From contig OMIO01000069.1 of the NCBI GenBank assembly GCA_900299115.1, positions 1 through 42,061 on the forward strand: DNA of 42,061 nucleotides, given 5' to 3'. Every line of letters starts with the position of its first letter. Position 1 is the stretch's first letter. The notes below the pieces were generated by a model. It was given only the letters and a program-made list of their open reading frames with translations, was not told the origin of the DNA and ran no database searches. Position numbers and translations under genes: made by a program. Below are positions 35,827-42,061 of the stretch, in pieces. Origin of the DNA: Methylocystaceae bacterium (lineage in GTDB: Bacteria; Pseudomonadota; Alphaproteobacteria; Rhizobiales; Beijerinckiaceae).

Positions 35827-36428
35827 ATGATCCTGGATCCGAAAGCGTTCATCAACGATCCAAGCTGAGATTCGTCCCGCTTATTTTATTTGTTTTGTTA
35901 GCCGCCTTATTTTTATCAAGGCTCTTTTATGGCGACGCCTCACGTATTCCATCAGCGCTTATTGGAAAACCTGTTCCCAATTTCAATCTGGCGGCGCTTC
36001 CAGGCCTAGAGGACATCCCCGGCCTAAAAACAGATGATTTACGTCTGGGTCACGTCAGCATTGTAAATATTTTCGCAAGTTGGTGCGCGCCCTGTCGACA
36101 AGAACATCCTATTTTAATGGCCTTGTCTCGCGATCCAGAACTCAAGGCGAATGAGATCGAAATCTACGGCCTCTCCTATAAGGATGAACCTGCTAACGCT
36201 AAAAGTTTTTTGCAAGAAGATGGCAATCCCTTCCAAAAAATAGGCTTTGATCCTGCCGGACGGATCGCCATTGATTTTGGCGTCTATGGCGTACCAGAAA
36301 CATTTATCGTCACAGGAGAAGGAAAAATAAGTTATAAGTTTATTGGTCCGTTAACATCCTCTGCAATGGAGACGGTTTTGCTCCCTGAAATTCGCAAAGC
36401 GTTGAAATCGGAAATTAAGGGGCCTTGA
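35823..36428 (+). CDS. dsbE: Periplasmic thiol:disulfide oxidoreductase DsbE/CcmG
   Basis: Thioredoxin-fold reductant for apocytochrome c maturation, anchored by an N-terminal helix (about 15-35). The 201 residues carry the active site WCAPCRQEHP, GLSYKDEPANAKSFL and the cis-proline motif GVYGVPETFIV. The start is a GTG overlapping the ccmD stop. The 3' end overlaps the convergent permease gene by 14 bases. Confidence 0.96.
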   Translation: MNDPGSESVHQRSKLRFVPLILFVLLAALFLSRLFYGDASRIPSALIGKPVPNFNLAALPGLEDIPGLKTDDLRLGHVSIVNIFASWCAPCRQEHPILMALSRDPELKANEIEIYGLSYKDEPANAKSFLQEDGNPFQKIGFDPAGRIAIDFGVYGVPETFIVTGEGKISYKFIGPLTSSAMETVLLPEIRKALKSEIKGP

Positions 36429-37155
36429 TAAATAAGCCGATCGTTAAAGCAGCGCCGATAATAATAACGATAATTCGCAAGATCTTCTCATCAATAGACT
36501 GAAGAAAGCGCCCGCCAATAATCCCTCCTATCGTTGCGCCTGACGCCGTTGCAAGCATCTGGCTCCAATGAAGATCTGGCGAAAAGAAAAAAATCATGAC
36601 TGCAGAGGCGTTCATAACGCCGGCTAAAATATTTTTCGTCGTACTTGCAACATGAACGCTTTGTCCCGCCATGGTCAAAGCCGAAACCATTAAAAAGCCG
36701 GCGCCGCCGCCAAAATAGCCGCCATAAATTGCAATGAGAAATTGCATAAGCGCAGCGCCTCTTGGACTTAAATGCATGTCGGCCATTTCTGATTTGCGCA
36801 GAAAATTGCCCCAAAAGAAAATGAGCGTTGCAAATAACACCAGCCAAGGAACCAATCCTGCGAAAAGTCCTCGCGGGGTATTGAGTAGAATAACGGCGCC
36901 AATCGCTCCGCCAATAATGCTTAATCCAAAGAGTGTTTGGAGCGTTAATCCACTGATGCCTGCGGCGGTTTTTCTTCCTGTCCAGCCAGTGGCGAGCTGA
37001 GCTGGAAACAAAGCAACACACGACGTTATATTAGCCGCCAAGGCGTCCATGCCCGTAAACATCAAAGCTGGCAAGATCAAAAAAGAACCACCCCCCGCCA
37101 AAGCATTTTGCGCCCCGGCCCAGATGGCGACAACAAACAATAGAATATAGCTCAT
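36415..37155 (-). CDS. TauE/SafE family anion (sulfite) exporter permease
   Basis: Inner-membrane transporter of the TSUP family, in which sulfite, sulfoacetate or other small anions are moved. The 246 residues contain about eight hydrophobic segments in two repeats. Each repeat has a glycine-rich motif: AGGGSFLILPALMFTGM and GGYFGGGAGFLMVSALTM. The substrate cannot be inferred from neighbours, which are cytochrome c maturation genes on the other strand. It overlaps dsbE by 14 bases at the 3' ends. Confidence 0.88.
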   Translation of the reverse strand: MSYILLFVVAIWAGAQNALAGGGSFLILPALMFTGMDALAANITSCVALFPAQLATGWTGRKTAAGISGLTLQTLFGLSIIGGAIGAVILLNTPRGLFAGLVPWLVLFATLIFFWGNFLRKSEMADMHLSPRGAALMQFLIAIYGGYFGGGAGFLMVSALTMAGQSVHVASTTKNILAGVMNASAVMIFFFSPDLHWSQMLATASGATIGGIIGGRFLQSIDEKILRIIVIIIGAALTIGLFIKAP

Positions 37156-37336
37156 ACGCGGCTATCGCAGGTCAGGCCGTCGAAGGCAAGATCCGCCAAA
37201 GCCTTTCTTTTAAAGAGGCGGATTTCCGGCAAGCTGGAGATTACAAGGTTAAAACGATAGTTTAAATTTTTCTAAATCCGCATCGTTCAGTTAAGAAACC
37301 TGCTATAGACGCAAAGTGGTCTAATTGGATTAAAAG

Positions 37337-40300
37337 ATGGCGCGCCCCCTACTCCTATCACGTCGATTTTTGCCCTTATTTCTTCGACAATTTTTAACCG
37401 CCTTTAATGATAATTTTGTTAAAAATATTCTCATTCTTTTTATTTTGATGCGCGCTCAACAAGCCGATAGCGCCGCACTCGTCTCTCTGGCGGGAGCAAT
37501 TTTTATTACTCCATTTTTCTTGTTTTCCGCTCTTGGTGGCGAACTGGCTGATAAATACGACAAAGCGCTTATTATTCGTTGGCTCAGCATCGTTGAATTT
37601 GGCGGAGCTAGCCTCGCCGCGATCGGTTTAATCTATGAAAATACCTCAATACTTTTTATTGCTTTATTTTATTTCGGCGTCACCGCCGCCCTTTTTGGTC
37701 CAGCAAAATATGGTGTTTTACCTGATCACTTAACACAAGAAGAATTGCCTAATGGCAACGCCTATGTCGAAAGCGCAACATTTCTCGCTATCCTTTCTGG
37801 CGCTATTGCAGGGGGGTTCGCAATTCAATCAACCAACCGTCTTGCTTACGCTGGCGGTCAAATAAGTATTTGGCTCCTCAGTCTCATTGCTGCGTTTTTT
37901 ATTCCAAAAACAACGCCCGCCGCGCCGACGCTGAAAATTGACTCTAATATTTTTCGCTCAACATATCGCCTGTTAAAACTTCTCCGCGCCAATGAAACTT
38001 TAAGAAGATTAACTGTTATCACCAGTATGTTTTGGTTATTTGGCGCAATCGCCATGTCGCTTATGCCAGCAGTTGTTACGCAGAAATTACATGGGGGCGA
38101 AGCTATTGTTACACTCCATCTTACCGTTTTTGCTATTGCAATCGCACTGGGATCTTGCGCAGCGGCTTTTCTGCTAAAAGGCCGAATTGTCTTGTTGCCG
38201 ACAGCAGCAGGGGCGCTACTCATCACAGCCGCCGCAGCTGATCTTGGCTGCGTTCTTTATTTTCAACAAAAGCCGCTGATTGATACGCAACATCTCAGCA
38301 TATCATCTTATTTTACCCAACCAGGCGCGAGCCACACGACAATAGATTTTGCTCTCTTTGCGTTTTCTGGCGGCTTAATGATTGTGCCAGCTTTTGCAGC
38401 AATTCAAGCGCTCAGTCCTCTATTTGAACGCGCGCGAATGATTGCAGCAGTTAATGTGCATAATGCCGCCTTCATGGCTGTTGGCGGGGTGATTGTGGCC
38501 TATCTGCAAAACCTAGGCTTATCCTTTGCGCATCTCTTATGGATTACAGCGCTCCTTGCTTTCTGCAGCACGATATGGATTTTAAGAAAATTAATTGAAA
38601 ATCCTTTTACGGATTTTTTGTCAATATTTTTTCGATGCTTTTATCGGCTCGAGGTGAAAGGATTAGAAAATTTCCAAAAGGCGGGACTCAATCCAATTAT
38701 TGCGCTTAATCATATAAGCTTTTTAGACGCCGCCGCGATCCTGTCTATTTTGCCAATGAAGCCAGTTTTTGCAATTGATTACACTATTTCTCAAAAATGG
38801 TGGGTAAAGCCGTTCCTTCGCTTTGCGCATGTCATGCCATTAGATCCAACTAAACCCTTTGCAATTCGCACGTTAGTTGCGGCTGTAAAATCGGGGAAAG
38901 CGTTAGTGATTTTTCCAGAGGGGCGTTTGACTGTCACCGGCAGTCTTATGAAAATTTATGATGGCGCGGGCTTAATTGCAGATAAAACTGCGGCCACGAT
39001 TATACCTGTGCGTATTGAAGGACCAGAATCAACAATTTTCTCTCGATTGACTCCTGAACAGGCGCGAAGACGCTGGTTTCCCAAGGTTACGCTGACAATT
39101 CTCGAGCCGACACAATTAAGGATTGACAATGAAGTGAAGGGCCGAAAACGTCGCGAAGCTGCTGGCGCATTACTCTATCAAATTATGTCTGATTTAGTCT
39201 TTCGTACATCTAAGGTTGACGAAACTCTGTTTGACGCAGTCGTTGGCGCATCTAAAAAACATGGTTCATTGCGCACAGCGCTAGAGGATCCTGGCGCTGG
39301 TGCGCTAACATATCGGGCATTGTTAACCAGGGCTCGATTGCTCGCTAAAAAATTATCGAACTATGGTCGACCGCGTGAAGCCATTGGCCTAATGCTGCCT
39401 AATGCAAATGCTGCTGGGGTTACGTTCTTTGCGCTGGTCTCTGCAGGTCGAACGCCCGCTATGATCAATTTTACCTCTGGCGCAACAAATATTCTTTCCG
39501 GATGCAAAGCGAGCGAAATAAAAATAATTCTAACATCGCGTCATTTTATTAATAAGGCGAAGCTCACAAAATTAGTTGATGCGCTCAGTCAAGAAATTAC
39601 GCTCATCTATTTGGAAGATATCAAATCTCAGCTTACAATTATCGACAAGATTGCGGCCTTTTTATTGGCGCATCAGGCTGTCGTTCCATCAGCGCCTGAC
39701 GATATCGCAGCAATTCTCTTTACTTCTGGCTCAGAAGGCGCGCCAAAAGGCGTCGCGCTGTCGCACAAAAATATCCTCGTAAACGCCGCTCAAGCTGCTG
39801 CGCGCATCGATTTTGGTCGCACAGACAAAGTCTTTAATGTCCTGCCAGTCTTTCATTGTTTTGGCTTATCTATTGGACTAATCTTACCCTTAATTTCTGG
39901 CGTGCCTGTTTATCTCTACCCCTCGCCCTTACATTATCGATTAGTCCCTGAACTTATTTACGGGACTAATGCGACGATTCTTTTTGGTACAGATACTTTT
40001 TTAGCTGGCTACGCGCGTATGGCGAGCGCCTATGATTTTAGATCCATACGTTATGTTGTTGCAGGCGCTGAACCCTTAAAAAAGACAACGCGCGATATTT
40101 GGAGTGAAAAATTTGGCGTACGCATATTTGAAGGATATGGCGTAACGGAGACAGCTCCCGTCTTGGCGCTTAATACGCCGATGTTTAATAAGTTTGGCAC
40201 CGTAGGCCAATTCATGCCAGGCGTAGATTATAAACTTGAGCCGATGACTGGCATTGATCACGGCGGGCGTCTTTTAGTGCGCGGGCCAAACGTCATGCTG

Positions 40301-40786
40301 GGCTATTTTAAAGCGGATCGACCTGGAATTATTCAACCACCGCCTGATGGCTGGCATGATACAGGCGATATTGTCACGATAGATGCAGAGGGCTTTGTAA
40401 CAATAAAAGGCCGCGCCAAAAGATTTGCAAAAATTGGCGGAGAAATGGTTTCGCTTGCCGCAATCGAACAACTTGCCGCAGAATTATGGCCAAAAGCCTT
40501 ATCGGCGGCTGCTACTGACCTCGATAATCGCAAAGGCGAACGCGTCATTCTCCTTTCCGAAGAAAAAAACGCAAATCGCGCAGAGTTTATGATCTTCGCT
40601 AAAGAAAAGGGCGCAAGCGACCTTATGATTCCTGCGGAAGTTATAACGATTGAAACAATGCCTCTGTTGGGATCGGGTAAAATTGATTTTACTGCTGTTG
40701 CTCAATTAGCTCGAGCGCGAGAACGAGGCCTTCCTACAAAACAACTCAAATCCAATGGCTCCTATGGCCGAATTGAAGGCGTTTAA
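37337..40786 (+). CDS. Three-domain lysophospholipid transporter/acyltransferase/acyl-ACP synthetase (LplT-PlsC-Aas fusion)
   Basis: Large inner-membrane protein, 1149 residues, joining lysophospholipid flipping, re-acylation and fatty-acid activation. Residues about 1-415 form an MFS transporter like LplT (FNDNFVKNILILF, GPAKYGVLPDHL). About 425-620 is a PlsC acyltransferase with the HX4D motif H459/D464 in NHISFLDAA and FPEGRLTVTGSL. About 650-1140 is an AMP-forming acyl-ACP/CoA synthetase with FTSGSEGAPKG near 796, EGYGVTETAP near 935, GWHDTGD near 1006 and GSGKID near the end. In E. coli the same functions are in two genes, lplT and aas. It is monocistronic with a strong terminator. Sure of domains; substrate details inferred. 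Confidence 0.93.
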   Translation: MARPLLLSRRFLPLFLRQFLTAFNDNFVKNILILFILMRAQQADSAALVSLAGAIFITPFFLFSALGGELADKYDKALIIRWLSIVEFGGASLAAIGLIYENTSILFIALFYFGVTAALFGPAKYGVLPDHLTQEELPNGNAYVESATFLAILSGAIAGGFAIQSTNRLAYAGGQISIWLLSLIAAFFIPKTTPAAPTLKIDSNIFRSTYRLLKLLRANETLRRLTVITSMFWLFGAIAMSLMPAVVTQKLHGGEAIVTLHLTVFAIAIALGSCAAAFLLKGRIVLLPTAAGALLITAAAADLGCVLYFQQKPLIDTQHLSISSYFTQPGASHTTIDFALFAFSGGLMIVPAFAAIQALSPLFERARMIAAVNVHNAAFMAVGGVIVAYLQNLGLSFAHLLWITALLAFCSTIWILRKLIENPFTDFLSIFFRCFYRLEVKGLENFQKAGLNPIIALNHISFLDAAAILSILPMKPVFAIDYTISQKWWVKPFLRFAHVMPLDPTKPFAIRTLVAAVKSGKALVIFPEGRLTVTGSLMKIYDGAGLIADKTAATIIPVRIEGPESTIFSRLTPEQARRRWFPKVTLTILEPTQLRIDNEVKGRKRREAAGALLYQIMSDLVFRTSKVDETLFDAVVGASKKHGSLRTALEDPGAGALTYRALLTRARLLAKKLSNYGRPREAIGLMLPNANAAGVTFFALVSAGRTPAMINFTSGATNILSGCKASEIKIILTSRHFINKAKLTKLVDALSQEITLIYLEDIKSQLTIIDKIAAFLLAHQAVVPSAPDDIAAILFTSGSEGAPKGVALSHKNILVNAAQAAARIDFGRTDKVFNVLPVFHCFGLSIGLILPLISGVPVYLYPSPLHYRLVPELIYGTNATILFGTDTFLAGYARMASAYDFRSIRYVVAGAEPLKKTTRDIWSEKFGVRIFEGYGVTETAPVLALNTPMFNKFGTVGQFMPGVDYKLEPMTGIDHGGRLLVRGPNVMLGYFKADRPGIIQPPPDGWHDTGDIVTIDAEGFVTIKGRAKRFAKIGGEMVSLAAIEQLAAELWPKALSAAATDLDNRKGERVILLSEEKNANRAEFMIFAKEKGASDLMIPAEVITIETMPLLGSGKIDFTAVAQLARARERGLPTKQLKSNGSYGRIEGV

Positions 40787-40841
40787 ATCACTCTTCCGAC
40801 GCGTAAGCGCCTTTGGTTGCTCTCTTATTACATTTACTGAG

Positions 40842-40865
40842 GCTGCGCATCAGCCGCAGCTTTTT
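40842..40865 (+). terminator. Rho-independent terminator after the acyltransferase gene
   Basis: 6-bp stem GCTGCG/CGCAGC with a 7-base loop, followed directly by TTTTT. An alternative inner pairing, GGCTG/CAGCC, overlaps it. Confidence 0.7.
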
Positions 40866-41033
40866 GCAAATCATTGCTCCCTTGAGCCAAAAGTACGCAA
40901 AACAGGCTATTCTGTTTAAAAAATATCGTCATGATTGATGTAGAAAGTCGCAATCTCGACTGGCGGGGTTGATTATGATGGTCACTCTTGCTTTATCGCA
41001 GCGCAATAGTTTCTTTTTGGAGATCGTCGATAA

Positions 41034-42061
41034 ATGTCTGTATGGCCCGTCTATGGTAAAATCACTGGCCCAATTATTTTAATTGGCTTTGGCTCAATTG
41101 GCCGCGGCATTCTGCCGCTCATTGAACGTCATTTTGACTTTGATAAAAGTCGCTTCACAGTCATAGACCCGGTTGATACCCACCGTCGCCTCTTAGATGA
41201 ACGTGGAATTGCTTTCCTCAAAGAAAAGCTTACGCCTGAAAATTACCGCGATGTGCTGACCTCGCTGATTGGCAAAGGGAGCGGACAAGCTTTTATCGTT
41301 AACCTATCAGTTGATGTTTCTTCTCTTGCGATTATGAAACTCGCGCGCGAACTCAACGCGCTTTATGTAGACACTGTCGTTGAACCCTGGCCAGGTTTTT
41401 ATTTTGATAAAAATTTAAGTAATGAGGCGCGCACGAATTATGCTTTGCGAGAAACAATTCTTGCGGAGCGACGTAAATCTCCTGGGGGCTCAACTGCGGT
41501 TTCTTGTGTTGGCGCTAATCCAGGAATGGTTTCTTGGTTTGTTAAACAAGCGCTCATTAACATTGCACGCGATACTGGGAAGTTTGAACAGGAACCCCAA
41601 ACGCGTGAAGCATGGGCTGCGCTTGCTCAAACACTTGGCATAAAAGGCATCCATATCGCTGAACGCGATACACAACGCGCACGTAATCCAAAACCTCGAA
41701 ATGTCTTTGTCAATACCTGGTCTGTTGAAGGTTTTGTTTCTGAAGGTTTGCAGCCTGCAGAACTTGGCTGGGGCACCCATGAAAAAGCTTTACCTGATAT
41801 TGGACGCACCCACCAAACAGGGTGTGGCGCCGCTATTTATCTTTTGACGCCGGGAGCCAATACCCGCGTGCGTTCATGGACTCCAACGCCTGGACCACAA
41901 TATGGATTTCTTGTCACACATAATGAATCAATTTCTATCGCTGATTACCTCACGCTGCGGGATCAAGATGGTCAAGCCATCTATCGACCAACTTGTCACT
42001 ATGCTTACCATCCAGCAGATGACGCTGTTTTATCTCTTCATGAAATGTTTGGCGCCAACGG
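41034..42061 (+). CDS. Homospermidine synthase (5' part, runs off the window)
   Basis: Makes homospermidine from two putrescines (or putrescine and spermidine), a major polyamine in many Hyphomicrobiales. 342 codons are visible of an expected 480 or so; the frame is open to the window end. The Rossmann NAD motif ILIGFGSIGRGILPLIERHF lies at about 15-34. Other conserved blocks are VDTVVEPWPGFYFD, SCVGANPGMVSWFVKQAL, GWGTHEKALP, HNESISIADYLT and CHYAYHPADD. The ATG at 41034 has GGAG eleven bases upstream. The leader between the terminator at 40865 and the ATG shows no clear promoter or structured switch. Confidence 0.93.
   Translation, partial: MSVWPVYGKITGPIILIGFGSIGRGILPLIERHFDFDKSRFTVIDPVDTHRRLLDERGIAFLKEKLTPENYRDVLTSLIGKGSGQAFIVNLSVDVSSLAIMKLARELNALYVDTVVEPWPGFYFDKNLSNEARTNYALRETILAERRKSPGGSTAVSCVGANPGMVSWFVKQALINIARDTGKFEQEPQTREAWAALAQTLGIKGIHIAERDTQRARNPKPRNVFVNTWSVEGFVSEGLQPAELGWGTHEKALPDIGRTHQTGCGAAIYLLTPGANTRVRSWTPTPGPQYGFLVTHNESISIADYLTLRDQDGQAIYRPTCHYAYHPADDAVLSLHEMFGAN

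Noticed and set aside
40931-40972. 13-codon ORF upstream of homospermidine synthase as a leader peptide
   Set aside because: No ribosome site and no attenuator hairpin after it; likely chance.

Overview
The window looks like chromosomal core DNA from an alphaproteobacterium, most likely of the order Hyphomicrobiales (Rhizobiales). The support is family content: an extensin-like lipoprotein, DUF6460 and DUF1150 proteins, a homospermidine synthase, an alphaproteobacterial heat-shock promoter and a GGAAC/CGTT promoter of the general-stress (EcfG) type. Base composition is close to balanced and even throughout. Genes are densely packed, with many 4-base ATGA overlaps and two convergent pairs that share their stop codons. 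I see no rRNA, tRNA, CRISPR array, insertion sequence or phage gene. A family-level assignment would be guesswork.

Layout. 0.1-4.6 kb: mutM, then an ABC-2 exporter pair, tlyA and an RlmD-type rRNA methyltransferase, all plus strand and translationally coupled. 4.8-6.4 kb: a 39-residue membrane-type ORF and a D-2-hydroxyglutarate dehydrogenase-type flavoprotein. 6.4-9.9 kb (minus): enoyl-CoA hydratase, a predicted stress-sigma sRNA, a periplasmic FKBP isomerase, a PfkB sugar/nucleoside kinase and a four-helix membrane protein. 10.0-13.5 kb (minus): a GDP-6-deoxyhexose surface-glycan module (gmd, an rmd-like reductase, a glycosyltransferase). 13.6-19.3 kb: LOG protein, YebC, extensin-like lipoprotein, DUF6460, Hsp20 with a heat-shock promoter, an FTR1 iron permease with a cupredoxin, and a small lipoprotein. 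19.5-21.6 kb: secE-nusG-rplK-rplA. 21.9-27.1 kb: sucD-sucA-sucB. 27.2-34.8 kb: DUF1150, a class A PBP (minus), dnaN, an OmpA-domain membrane protein, an EnvC-type activator and an interrupted CtpA protease. 34.9-37.2 kb: ccmC-ccmD-dsbE and a TauE/SafE permease. 37.3-42.1 kb: a three-domain acyl-ACP/phospholipid acyltransferase and the 5' part of homospermidine synthase.

How the genes fit together. Several familiar operons are present only in part. rplKA lacks rplJL-rpoBC, sucDAB lacks sucC and lpd, ccmCD-dsbE lacks ccmAB, and dnaN lacks dnaA and recF. This points to rearrangement (or assembly joins) relative to relatives. Envelope functions are prominent: peptidoglycan synthesis and remodelling (PBP1A, EnvC, extensin-like protein), surface sugar synthesis, phospholipid repair and periplasmic folding.

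Most worth a second look: (1) an in-frame TAA at codon 98 of ctpA that a single C-to-T change from CAA would explain; (2) a candidate EcfG-dependent sRNA of about 60 nt at 7266-7327 on the minus strand; (3) a structured rplK leader with mutually exclusive pairings; (4) a structured remnant after rplA where rplJ would be expected; (5) paired hairpins beside the DUF1150 Shine-Dalgarno. I did not find a clearly new multi-gene system.
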